Source: JAQBRD01 sp041158765
Lineage (GTDB): Bacteria > Patescibacteriota > Minisyncoccia > Phycocordibacterales > PALSA-1337
Direction: 5' to 3'
NCBI GenBank assembly: GCA_041158765.1
Contig: JBEBAU010000033.1
Span: 1 to 19,781, forward strand
Length of the DNA stretch: 19,781 nt
Numbering within the stretch: position 1 is the stretch's first letter; every line of letters starts with the position of its first letter. Below the pieces are notes generated by a model. The model ran no database searches. It had not been told where the DNA came from and was given only the letters and a program-made list of their open reading frames with translations. The position numbers and the translations under genes were made by a program. Shown here in pieces: positions 11,401-17,671 of this stretch.

Positions 11401-11583
11401 ATGTCATACATGGAATACAATCCACGTTCATATCCCTCAAAAGGTTCTCTCGATGATTTCAAGAAACTCTACAAAGAGGAGTTCAATGAAGATCTCACTG
11501 ATCATGAGGCGGCACAGATTGCAATGCGAGTCCTTCGCTTCATGCACATTCTGGAATACGGGAAGAGTCCGGAGGGGAGATAG
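11401..11583 (+). CDS. Small conserved-looking protein, 60 aa, divergent from XRE
   Basis: From ATG 11401 the protein reads MSYMEYNPRSYPSKGSLDDF and then FKKLYKEEFNEDLTDHEAAQ, IAMRVLRFMHILEYGKS. The pattern F-x-x-L/I-Y-K-x-E-F-x-x-x-L-(S/T)-x-x-E-A-x-x-x-A resembles short helical proteins often found in accessory regions of CPR genomes. I cannot name a family. The frame is open to 11323, but that extension runs through the candidate operator, so a start at 11401 or 11410 is preferred. It ends in a plausible hairpin terminator. It may belong to the same mobile or regulatory module as the XRE gene. Confidence 0.65.
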   Translation: MSYMEYNPRSYPSKGSLDDFKKLYKEEFNEDLTDHEAAQIAMRVLRFMHILEYGKSPEGR

Positions 11584-11592
11584 GTAGAGTAA

Positions 11593-11628
11593 ACAAAAAG
11601 CAGTCGCGTTGCAGTGGCTGCATTTTGT
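11593..11628 (+). terminator. Hairpin terminator of the 11401 gene
   Basis: GCAGTCGC (11600-11607) pairs with GTGGCTGC (11614-11621), using two G-T pairs, around GTTGCA. The stem is preceded by ACAAAAA and followed by ATTTTGTT, which extends the pairing and gives a T-tract. Confidence 0.65.
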
Positions 11629-11686
11629 TAAATTGTGCAGATTATTTCTTAGTCGTGGTTTCGAACAGGAGAGACTAGAATTATGG

Positions 11687-11692
11687 TATAAT
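11687..11692 (+). promoter_or_regulatory. -10 box of the 11700 operon
   Basis: A consensus TATAAT is followed by seven bases (ATGAGTA) and ATG 11700. Confidence 0.6.
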
Positions 11693-11699
11693 ATGAGTA

Positions 11700-11891
11700 A
11701 TGAATTTAGAAATTTGGTCACAACTTGCGAGTGTATTTAGTGCCATATTTGCATTGCTTGCTTTAATTGGAATCGGCGTTACTTACAAAGTAGTTAACAA
11801 GCAAAGCAACAAGAATAATGTTGTGGTAAACGGGTCAGCTATGTTCGAGGGAAGTTTTAATGTTTCAAATAAAGTAGATAAAAACCAATGA
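11700..11891 (+). CDS. Small single-pass membrane protein, 63 aa
   Basis: MNLEIWSQLAS leads into one hydrophobic helix (VFSAIFALLALIGIGVTYKV) followed by a polar Asn/Ser-rich tail (NNVVVNGSAMFEGSFNVSNK). I recognise no family. The N-terminus and single helix are consistent with a membrane-anchored protein whose tail faces the cytoplasm or the cell surface. It is the first gene of a two-gene unit: its TGA overlaps the ATG of the next gene (ATGA at 11888-11891). The start is supported by the TATAAT box. Confidence 0.7.
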   Translation: MNLEIWSQLASVFSAIFALLALIGIGVTYKVVNKQSNKNNVVVNGSAMFEGSFNVSNKVDKNQ

Positions 11892-12217
11892 ATGTAAATG
11901 AGTTAAAAATAAACCTCGGGAGTGTTAGTTTTTGGATTAAAGAAAACCAGATTCAATTTAACGATTCAAAAGCTACACCTATATTCGCAATCAATCCTGA
12001 AGGAGGAAGTATTTTCATGATAAAAGATGAGGATAACAAAATTAAAGTGTTTTATGTTGTTATTGGAAAAGGAAGGGTTGATTTAGAAGTTGATGTTTCA
12101 AGTCTTAACTCAACAGAAAAACACATGGTGGCTTATACTTGGGATTTATTCGAAGGTAAAAAACTTACTTTATATATTGATGGTAAAGAAGTGGCAACTA
12201 AAGGCATACCTTTTTAG
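11888..12217 (+). CDS. Small LamG/lectin-like protein, 109 aa
   Basis: Residues ~15-105 look like a short concanavalin A-like (LamG) beta-sandwich: SVSFWIKENQIQFND near the start, IFMIKDEDNKIKVFYVVIG, and the characteristic HMVAYTWDLFEGKKLTLYID followed by GKEVAT, which corresponds to the LamG W-x-x-x-x-L-x-L-Y-I/V-D-G-x-x-V motif. There is no signal peptide, so if it is exported the route is not evident. It may be displayed or held by the small membrane protein translated just before it through the ATGA overlap. The family call is moderate; the coding call is firm. Confidence 0.72.
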   Translation: MNVNELKINLGSVSFWIKENQIQFNDSKATPIFAINPEGGSIFMIKDEDNKIKVFYVVIGKGRVDLEVDVSSLNSTEKHMVAYTWDLFEGKKLTLYIDGKEVATKGIPF

Positions 12218-12235
12218 ATATTTACTTTAAGAATT

Positions 12236-12263
12236 TTGCCCACCCTGGCAACTTCTGCCGTCT
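12236..12263 (-). repeat. Inverted partner of the XRE operator segment
   Basis: TGGCAACTTCTGCCGTCT (12246-12263) is the reverse complement of 11341-11358 at 17 of 18 positions. Both copies carry the TTGCC-N6-GGCAA palindrome (here 12236-12251). Read on the minus strand, the region 12218-12300 could be translated as MDDWKN, a stop, then GETAEVARVGK; the left copy can be read as KTAELAKYGK. Both may therefore be decayed ends of related coding sequences. The gap 12218-12448 holds no gene I believe in. Confidence 0.6.
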
Positions 12264-12448
12264 CTCCCTAATTCTTCCAATCATCCATACTGCCGGAGTG
12301 ATATAACAAAAACCAACCCGACAAATTGAAGGAAGGGGACTCACAGATGCTTCGAAAGAAGTGGTATATCGCTTTGACTAAATATTCATTTTCGTGTTGC
12401 AATGTTCTAACGTCGTCCCTCTCCCGACCCCACGTTAGCATATTTTTT

Positions 12449-12754
12449 ATGTCATTCAATAATCTATCATCTTTTGAAATTGGCTCAATAGTCATAGGTA
12501 TTAGTGCTTTTATAATTGTTTGTTATGGAATTAGGCTTCTATTTTTAATAGTTAACACTAATTGTAAAATCGAGAACCTTTATAGGCAAAGAGACAAAGA
12601 GATTGAAGAGGAGACCACAAGCCCAGGAATAACGACGGGAATTGCAGAGGCAAAGAAAAAATATATTACAGAAAAGTATCAAAAGATGATTGATCCATTA
12701 GTTCGAAAAAAAGGATATGTTTTTGATATTTTGCCTCTTATTCCTAAAAAATAG
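12449..12754 (+). CDS. Small single-pass membrane protein with coiled-coil tail, 101 aa
   Basis: Starting at ATG 12449 the protein reads MSFNNLSSFEIGSIVIGISA, with a membrane helix (IVIGISAFIIVCYGIRLLFL), then a highly charged helical stretch (RQRDKEIEEE, then AEAKKKYITEKYQKM) and a C-terminus FDILPLIPKK. No family recognised. The frame is open to 12326, but the extra N-terminal 41 residues are Cys/Ser-rich with no matching promoter, whereas TAGCAT (12436-12441) lies seven bases before ATG 12449. Confidence 0.6.
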   Translation: MSFNNLSSFEIGSIVIGISAFIIVCYGIRLLFLIVNTNCKIENLYRQRDKEIEEETTSPGITTGIAEAKKKYITEKYQKMIDPLVRKKGYVFDILPLIPKK

Positions 12755-12898
12755 TACCTCGTGTTAGGTTTACAGCATGAATGTGATACTCCAATAATCG
12801 CTCAAGCTTTTTGATAGTTGATGATCAGCTATTTGTTGATAAAGAAAAGTGTACGGTATAAGTCGCCCGTCTGGCTCAACCAGGCCATTTAACACCTA

Positions 12899-12927
12899 TT
12901 GACTTATATATCGTTATATGGTATGAT
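12899..12927 (+). promoter_or_regulatory. -35/-10 promoter of the 12992 gene
   Basis: TTGACT (12899-12904) and TATGAT (12922-12927) are exactly 17 bases apart, the best -35/-10 pair in the window. The start near 12934 gives a leader of about 58 bases. The 140 bases upstream (12755-12898) hold no gene; an imperfect hairpin ATAGTTGA/TCAGCTAT (12814-12832) is the only structure seen. Confidence 0.75.
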
Positions 12928-12980
12928 ACTATATGACGGTTTGATATAGAAAATTGAAAACAAAAAGCAGCAAAAACCAT

Positions 12981-12995
12981 ATGAATACGTTATGA
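12981..12995 (+). CDS. Possible four-residue leader peptide (MNTL)
   Basis: ATG AAT ACG TTA TGA lies in the leader of the 12992 gene, and its stop codon overlaps that gene's ATG (ATGA). Ribosomes finishing this mini-frame would be placed on the start of the real gene. It could be chance. Confidence 0.3.
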   Translation: MNTL

Positions 12996-13486
12996 GCACA
13001 TTCCTGTCACCTGACCTGAACATCGTGGAGGAGACAGACGAAGAGATTCAAGTGCGCCGCGCACACCGTGTGCCGCACCGTATCCCCGACGCAGAGGTGC
13101 CAGATTATTATCTGAACCCGCTCGAGGCGCTCCTCGCAAAAGAGGAATTGATGCGCCACTCCCACGACCTCTCTCAGGTTGAACCTGAACCCGTCGAGGT
13201 CCAGAGCCGGTCGGCGGATTGGGCACTCGATCGCCCGGCGAACTTAGATTGGAAATGGTATTACGATACTGGGTATAATTCCCACGTGATGCTGTCCACC
13301 AATCCTGAGCAGTTTCTGTTCACCAAAGATGTGGTCAATCCCGATGAGGTCGAACGTAAGATCTTGAGCAAGCGTGCACCTCGCGGCAAGATCTGGGTTA
13401 CTGACTACAAACCCTATCAGAGTCATGGTCGCCACGGCCGCAAACGTCGTCGCAACGACAAGTTCAACCAGCCCACATGCTGGTAA
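12992..13486 (+). CDS. GC-rich orphan protein, 164 aa, basic C-terminus
   Basis: I do not recognise this protein. It has an acidic N-terminal half (NIVEETDEEIQVRRAHRVPH, PDYYLNPLEALLAKEELM), a middle rich in aromatics (WKWYYDTGYNSHVMLSTNPE, QFLFTKDVVNPDEVERKI) and a strongly basic tail (SHGRHGRKRRRNDKFNQ) that could bind nucleic acid. There is no signal peptide or membrane helix. Base composition differs sharply from the next gene: 38 of 60 G+C at 13021-13080 against 24 of 60 at 13621-13680. It has a canonical promoter, a ~58-base leader with a mini-frame, and a strong terminator, so it is a single, probably well-expressed gene. The same architecture is seen at 8579 and 9126. Confidence 0.8.
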   Translation: MSTFLSPDLNIVEETDEEIQVRRAHRVPHRIPDAEVPDYYLNPLEALLAKEELMRHSHDLSQVEPEPVEVQSRSADWALDRPANLDWKWYYDTGYNSHVMLSTNPEQFLFTKDVVNPDEVERKILSKRAPRGKIWVTDYKPYQSHGRHGRKRRRNDKFNQPTCW

Positions 13487-13503
13487 GAACAGTAAGCATC
13501 ACC

Positions 13504-13543
13504 AACCGCACATGTCTTCGGACCTCTGTGCGGTTCGCTTTTT
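13504..13543 (+). terminator. Intrinsic terminator of the 12992 gene
   Basis: AACCGCACA (13504-13512) pairs perfectly with TGTGCGGTT (13527-13535), and a T5 run follows three bases later. It is a strong 9-bp stem. Confidence 0.85.
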
Positions 13544-13578
13544 ATATTGGTTTGTATACTATAAAAATCGCTCGAATT

Positions 13579-13587
13579 TGCTATGCT
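13579..13587 (+). promoter_or_regulatory. Extended -10 of the 13594 gene
   Basis: TGC-TATGCT is followed by six bases (TATGCT again) and ATG 13594, leaderless spacing. Confidence 0.6.
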
Positions 13588-13593
13588 TATGCT

Positions 13594-13917
13594 ATGGAAA
13601 ATATGGTTGAAAAAGCTCCAGAGCGAATTTTATCAAAAGAAGAAGTGCTCGAAGCGATTAGATACTATGCCGAAAACGCAGAAGCCGCTCGTGAATTGTC
13701 TGATGAGCAAGGGCTATATTTGTTCGAGGCAAAAATAGCTGGTGAAAAACCAGGAGAAACTACTCAATTTGAATATATGAGAAAGGGGGTATTTTCAAAT
13801 CAGAATGAAACCTCAGAAACAGTCATTCATAAGGTATATTATGAAAACGAAATACCTGTTGGTGGGGAACAGGTTGCTTTCTATAGGTATGAAACAGAGG
13901 AGTGGGTCCATGTGTAA
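13594..13917 (+). CDS. Unrecognised acidic protein, 107 aa
   Basis: MENMVEKAPERILSKEEVLE begins a helical N-terminal half (AIRYYAENAEAARELSDEQG) followed by a mostly beta C-terminal half (LYLFEAKIAGEKPGETTQFE, then VIHKVYYENEIPVGGEQVAF, YRYETEEWVHV). No motif I can name. It is soluble and strongly acidic, with no signal peptide. The start is set by the -10 box; the frame upstream to 13477 overlaps the previous terminator and is not credible. The EEP phosphodiesterase gene follows after nine bases, so the two are probably cotranscribed. Confidence 0.75.
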   Translation: MENMVEKAPERILSKEEVLEAIRYYAENAEAARELSDEQGLYLFEAKIAGEKPGETTQFEYMRKGVFSNQNETSETVIHKVYYENEIPVGGEQVAFYRYETEEWVHV

Positions 13918-13926
13918 TGCGCATAT

Positions 13927-14679
13927 ATGAAACTTATTTCACTAAATGCATGGGGTGGAAGGCTCAAAGAAAGATTCGAGGGATTTTTTGAAAAATACCC
14001 GAACATAGATTTCTGGCTTTTTCAGGAAGTGCATAATTCAACCAAAGAAGAGGAATTTGTTCCGGTAGCTGGATATAATCAACCAGATTTTTCTCTCAAC
14101 GATAGATTTTCAAAACATCTTAAATCACATCGAAACTCTTTCTGTACAACGTTCAGAGGTACATATGGAATTTCAACATTTTTCAAAAATGATATTGAAA
14201 TTATTGGATCAGGAGAAATCTTCCTCGCAAAAGGGGACTGGTATGGAGGGGATTATGACGGCCAAGGTGATCACCATCGCAAAATGCTCTGGATTGAAGC
14301 GAAGCAAGGAGACAAGAAATTCTTAGTATTGAATGTTCACCTCACGCATCGTCCAGAAGGCAAGAGAGATACTCCAAAACGACTACTTCAATCGCAATTA
14401 ATTGTGCAATTCATGAATATGTTTGATTGCCCGAAGATTCTCACGGGGGATTTCAATCTTCTTCCTGATACAGAAAGCATACATATACTTGAAAAAGTAG
14501 GTATGAGAAATCTCATCAAAGAGTTCGGAATTGTTTCAACAAGAACAGAAATATACAAAAAAGAGCATCGTTTCGCAGATTATGTTTTTGTTTCAGAACA
14601 CGTACATGTGAAAGATTTCAAAGTCTTGCCAGATGTGGTTTCGGATCATTCACCGCTCTACTTGGAATTCGAAATTTGA
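13927..14679 (+). CDS. Endonuclease/exonuclease/phosphatase (EEP) family protein
   Basis: The protein of 250 residues has the complete EEP active-site set in order: ISLNAWGG (Asn), WLFQEVH (metal-binding Glu), LVLNVHLTH (catalytic His), ILTGDFNLLPD (Asp and Asn), RFADYVFVSE and VVSDHSPLYLEF (the terminal D-H pair). This fold includes exonuclease III, sphingomyelinases, inositol phosphatases and DNase I. The substrate cannot be read here; the lack of a signal peptide argues for a cytoplasmic enzyme, and the short length is closer to the phosphatase-like group than to classical ExoIII. TAATGC six bases before the ATG could be a -10 box but is weak and overlaps the preceding stop. Confidence 0.9.
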   Translation: MKLISLNAWGGRLKERFEGFFEKYPNIDFWLFQEVHNSTKEEEFVPVAGYNQPDFSLNDRFSKHLKSHRNSFCTTFRGTYGISTFFKNDIEIIGSGEIFLAKGDWYGGDYDGQGDHHRKMLWIEAKQGDKKFLVLNVHLTHRPEGKRDTPKRLLQSQLIVQFMNMFDCPKILTGDFNLLPDTESIHILEKVGMRNLIKEFGIVSTRTEIYKKEHRFADYVFVSEHVHVKDFKVLPDVVSDHSPLYLEFEI

Positions 14680-14691
14680 GGGTGTTGTTTC

Positions 14692-14700
14692 TGATATACT
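14692..14700 (+). promoter_or_regulatory. Extended -10 of the DUF2892 gene
   Basis: TGA-TATACT is followed by TAGTAT and ATG 14707. It is nearly identical to the 6093 promoter (TATAAT-TAGTAT-ATG). Confidence 0.65.
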
Positions 14701-14706
14701 TAGTAT

Positions 14707-14907
14707 ATGAAAAAAAATATCGGCACATTCGATAGGGTAGTACGTATTATCATAGGCATAGCGTGTATCGTAGGTTCGTATTTTGTAGCTACACTACTTA
14801 TTAAGGTTGTCCTCATTGCACTCGGTGTATTCTCTATATACGAAGCGCTCGTTGGTTGGTGTGCATTCTACGCTCTTATTGGGCGAAATACCTGTCCTAT
14901 AGAGTAA
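14707..14907 (+). CDS. DUF2892/YgaP-like small membrane protein
   Basis: This 66-residue protein matches the DUF2892 pattern: N-terminal MKKNIGTFDRVVRIIIGIAC (family N-x-G-x-x-D-R-x-x-R-x-x-x-G), a second helix (ATLLIKVVLIALGVFSIYEA) and a C-terminal GWCAFYALIGRNTC (family G-x-C-P-x-Y-x-x-x-G-x-x-T-C). Two membrane helices are predicted. The family is the membrane part of YgaP-type rhodanese proteins, but here no rhodanese domain is attached. The two conserved Cys are present. Role unknown. The CrtI-type oxidoreductase follows 28 bases later behind its own -10 box. Confidence 0.9.
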   Translation: MKKNIGTFDRVVRIIIGIACIVGSYFVATLLIKVVLIALGVFSIYEALVGWCAFYALIGRNTCPIE

Positions 14908-14923
14908 ATAGCGCAAGATAGTG

Positions 14924-14929
14924 TAATAT
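14924..14929 (+). promoter_or_regulatory. -10 box of the oxidoreductase-kinase operon
   Basis: TAATAT is followed by six bases (GTGTAT) and ATG 14936. The spacing matches the leaderless pattern and argues against the in-frame GTG at 14930 as the start. Confidence 0.5.
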
Positions 14930-14935
14930 GTGTAT

Positions 14936-16411
14936 ATGAAAAAAGTAATCGTAATCGGTGCTGGCCCCGGAGGTCTTTCTGCGGCAATGATTCTTGCTCA
15001 TCGAGGGTATGATGTTGTGGTATACGAAAAACAGCCCTATGTTGGTGGACGTACTTCAGCACTTAAGATTGGTGATTTTACGTTTGAACTTGGTCCAACA
15101 TTTGTTATGTTGCCACAGGCATTTGATGATATCTTTGAAAAGGCTGGCAGGAAAATTTCAGACTACTTAGACATGAAACGACTCGATACTATGTATCGAC
15201 TGCGTTTTGATGATGGAAGAAATTTTGTTGTTCCTTTTGATAAGGAAAAAATGAAACAAGAAATCGCACGACTCTTTCCTGGTGACGAAAAGGGTTACGA
15301 GAGATATCTCAAGGATCAAAAGAGAAAATTCGATCTCATGTATCCATGTCTCAAGGTTCCATATCTTCATTGGTATGATTATCTCAGACCAAAATTGCTC
15401 AAAGCATTTCCGTTCATGAACAATTTCACCTCAGTCTATGATGTCATGGCGAAATATTTCAAATATGAAGACATGCGCATCTCAATGACATTTCAAGCAA
15501 AGTATCTTGGTATGTCACCATGGCATTGTCCGGGGGCGTTTTCAATATTGTCATACATTGAACATGCATTTGGTATCTTTCACCCGATTGGTGGCGTACA
15601 CAAAATAAGTGAAGTGATGGCAGATGTTATCAAAGAAGACGGGGGACATATAGTTCTCGGTAAACCGGTTCAGGAGATCATTGTGGAAGGAGGTGTGGCA
15701 AAAGGTGTGCGTTTTGAAGATGGCACCACTGATATGGCTGATTTTGTAATTATGAATGCTGATTTTGCTGCAGGAATGTCGAAGCTTTTACCAGAATCAG
15801 TACGTGGCAAATGGACTGATGAAATGTTGGCGAAGCGTCCATACTCATGTTCTACGTTTATGCTCTATATTGGTCTCGATAAGAAGTATGATATTCCGCA
15901 TCACAATATCTTTTTTGCGAAAGACTACAAACATAACATTGAGCAGATATTTGATTCCAAGGAACTACCTGAGGATCCATCATTCTATATTCAGAACGCT
16001 TCAGTCACAGACAGTACTCTCGCTCCAGAGGGTAAATCTACGATATATGTGCTCGTACCAGTTCCAAATCTCGATGCACCGATTGACTGGTCAACTAAGA
16101 GACAACAGTATCGAGACCTCATACTCAAGATGATACGTGAAAAAACAGAACTCAAAGATATTGAGGAGCATATTGAGGTTGAACGCATTGTTACTCCAAG
16201 TGATTGGGAACGTGATATCAATGTGTACAAGGGTGCAGTATTCAATCTATCTCACACACTCGGACAAATGTTGTATCTTCGTCCACACAATCAGTTTGAT
16301 GAGATTGCACACATGTATCTTGTGGGTGGTGGAACACATCCTGGTAGTGGTTTGCCGACGATTATTGAATCAGGACGTATTGCCGCTGATCTTATTTCAC
16401 AAAAGAAATGA
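14936..16411 (+). CDS. CrtI/phytoene-desaturase-family FAD oxidoreductase
   Basis: This 491-residue flavoprotein has an N-terminal Rossmann motif KVIVIGAGPGGLSAAMILAH (G-x-G-x-x-G), the second FAD-contacting strand VVVYEKQPYVGGRTSA, the CrtI-typical FTFELGPTFVMLP, a middle block FSILSYIEHAFGIFHPIGGV with the G-x-x-x-P-x-G-G-x motif, and the C-terminal FAD motif YLVGGGTHPGSGLPTIIESG. This order is diagnostic for the phytoene/diapophytoene desaturase family, which also includes carotenoid isomerases, oxygenases and retinol saturases. No prenyl-synthase or phytoene synthase gene is in the window, so the substrate is open and a non-carotenoid lipid is quite possible. Its stop overlaps the UbiB-type kinase start (ATGA), implying coupled production. 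Confidence 0.92.
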   Translation: MKKVIVIGAGPGGLSAAMILAHRGYDVVVYEKQPYVGGRTSALKIGDFTFELGPTFVMLPQAFDDIFEKAGRKISDYLDMKRLDTMYRLRFDDGRNFVVPFDKEKMKQEIARLFPGDEKGYERYLKDQKRKFDLMYPCLKVPYLHWYDYLRPKLLKAFPFMNNFTSVYDVMAKYFKYEDMRISMTFQAKYLGMSPWHCPGAFSILSYIEHAFGIFHPIGGVHKISEVMADVIKEDGGHIVLGKPVQEIIVEGGVAKGVRFEDGTTDMADFVIMNADFAAGMSKLLPESVRGKWTDEMLAKRPYSCSTFMLYIGLDKKYDIPHHNIFFAKDYKHNIEQIFDSKELPEDPSFYIQNASVTDSTLAPEGKSTIYVLVPVPNLDAPIDWSTKRQQYRDLILKMIREKTELKDIEEHIEVERIVTPSDWERDINVYKGAVFNLSHTLGQMLYLRPHNQFDEIAHMYLVGGGTHPGSGLPTIIESGRIAADLISQKK

Positions 16412-17619
16412 ATTCAATAGACTCTCTACGACTGATATACGAGTTGTACTTCAAAAAAGGTTTGCCTGATTTGGATAAGATTCAATCGATGGGATTGTTG
16501 GCAGTAAAAATTGCTCAGATTCATGCGCTTCGACTTGATTTTTTGCCACAAAAAACCTGTGAGCATCTCGCTCAATTGTATCGAAGTAATACTCCCGTTT
16601 CAAAAGAAGACATTGAGGAGTTGATCACCGAACAAGGAGGAGCTACTTTCAAAAATAACTTTTCTCATATTGATGATACACCCCTCGCCACTGCGTCAGT
16701 GGGGCAGGTCTATCGTGCGACGCTCAAGAATGGGGAACAGGTGGTCATCAAGTTTATCAAGGCTCATTTCAAGAAGAGATTTGTACATGATGTGAAAAAA
16801 GTAAGACGTTTTTTTACGATGGTGATGTTTGTATATCCAAAATTGCAGAGGGTAGGTAATCCGGTTGGAATTCTCAATGATATTGAAGCGTACACACTTG
16901 CAGAACTGGATTTGAAAAATGAAGCAGTTGGCTCAAAAATCTTGAAAGATATTGCAGATACATATTCAGAGAAGTTCGATCTTTCAGCACTTTATTTTGT
17001 AAAACAGTACCCAGAACTCTCTAGTGAAAACGTAATGGTCACAAGCTATGTGAATGCACCCAGTGTTGATGAGTTGTTGACCAATAAAAAATTTACCTAC
17101 GAAGACATGCTGAAGCTCTTCTATATTCAAGGTTTTTATATTTTTATTGTTGGCACATTCCACGGTGATATGCATCCGGGTAATGTTCTATATGATGGAA
17201 AGACATTCACCTTCGTTGATACGGCATTTATTGGTACAGTTGGTGACAAGATACGTGTTGGGCTATTTAATTTCTTTGATGCATTGTCTACATACAATTA
17301 TCCAGAGTGTGCAAAATGGTTGCATGAAATGTCAGACAAGAGAATTAGTGATGAAAAGTTTGAAATATTCAAGAACGATTTCCTTGATCTATATAAAAAT
17401 TATACGGGCAGCACCGTAAGTCAGGTGTCGCTTACTCGACAGATGATGCTCACCATTAAGCTCGGCGTTAATGCAGGAATGGAATTTGAAAAGGGTATAT
17501 TCTCGATTATCCGAAGTCTCATGTACTTGGATGGTATGGTACTCAAATGTAATCCGGATGCGGTATTGGTGAAAGATATGCGGCAATTTCTTGATGCATA
17601 TAAGTCGAGCATGAAATAG
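16408..17619 (+). CDS. UbiB/AarF/ABC1-family atypical kinase
   Basis: This 403-residue protein has the ABC1 hallmarks: the K-x-G-Q helix, here GLLAVKIAQIHALRLDFLP with Ala in place of Gly (K-I-A-Q, residues 34-37); the Ala-rich nucleotide loop ATASVGQVYRATL (94-106) in place of a Gly-rich loop; the ATP-binding Lys in QVVIKFIKA (K115); the catalytic loop HGDMHPGN (residues 252-259); and the metal site FVDTAFIG (D-F-G equivalent). UbiB-family ATPases support biosynthesis or transport of isoprenoid lipids such as ubiquinone. The C-terminal membrane helices of classical UbiB are not evident. The ATGA overlap with the CrtI-type gene suggests that both act on the same lipid. The K-I-A-Q change may alter nucleotide handling. 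Confidence 0.92.
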   Translation: MNSIDSLRLIYELYFKKGLPDLDKIQSMGLLAVKIAQIHALRLDFLPQKTCEHLAQLYRSNTPVSKEDIEELITEQGGATFKNNFSHIDDTPLATASVGQVYRATLKNGEQVVIKFIKAHFKKRFVHDVKKVRRFFTMVMFVYPKLQRVGNPVGILNDIEAYTLAELDLKNEAVGSKILKDIADTYSEKFDLSALYFVKQYPELSSENVMVTSYVNAPSVDELLTNKKFTYEDMLKLFYIQGFYIFIVGTFHGDMHPGNVLYDGKTFTFVDTAFIGTVGDKIRVGLFNFFDALSTYNYPECAKWLHEMSDKRISDEKFEIFKNDFLDLYKNYTGSTVSQVSLTRQMMLTIKLGVNAGMEFEKGIFSIIRSLMYLDGMVLKCNPDAVLVKDMRQFLDAYKSSMK

Positions 17620-17625
17620 TATGAA

Positions 17626-17643
17626 CACGCCTTCTCAGGCGTG
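17626..17643 (+). terminator. Short GC hairpin after the UbiB-type gene
   Basis: CACGCC (17626-17631) and GGCGTG (17638-17643) pair around TTCTCA, six bases after the stop. There is no T-tract, so it may be a weak terminator or a 3'-end stabiliser. Confidence 0.4.
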
Positions 17644-17659
17644 ATCGTTGTAAAATTGT

Positions 17660-17665
17660 TATAAT
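17660..17665 (+). promoter_or_regulatory. -10 box of the 17672 operon
   Basis: A consensus TATAAT is followed by TACTTC and ATG 17672. No -35 box is apparent 16-18 bases upstream. Confidence 0.65.
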
Positions 17666-17671
17666 TACTTC

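Noticed and set aside
11655..11682. TTTCGAACAGGAGAGACTAGAA as a further inverted tRNA 3' copy
   Set aside because: It shares words (TCGAAC, GAGACTAG) with the tRNA-His copy but in a different order, and no tRNA in the window matches it over more than about eight bases.
12268..12495. Minus-strand 75-residue frame ending HSGSMDDWKN
   Set aside because: It overlaps the 12449 gene start, has no recognisable promoter or domain, and its 3' part lies in a repeated intergenic segment. It could be a decayed gene end but not a supported gene.
12755..12898. Possible small RNA with promoter TTGTTG-18-TATAAG (12833-12862)
   Set aside because: The -35 and -10 matches are poor, and only a short CTGG/CCAG hairpin follows with no terminator. 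Evidence is too weak to call.
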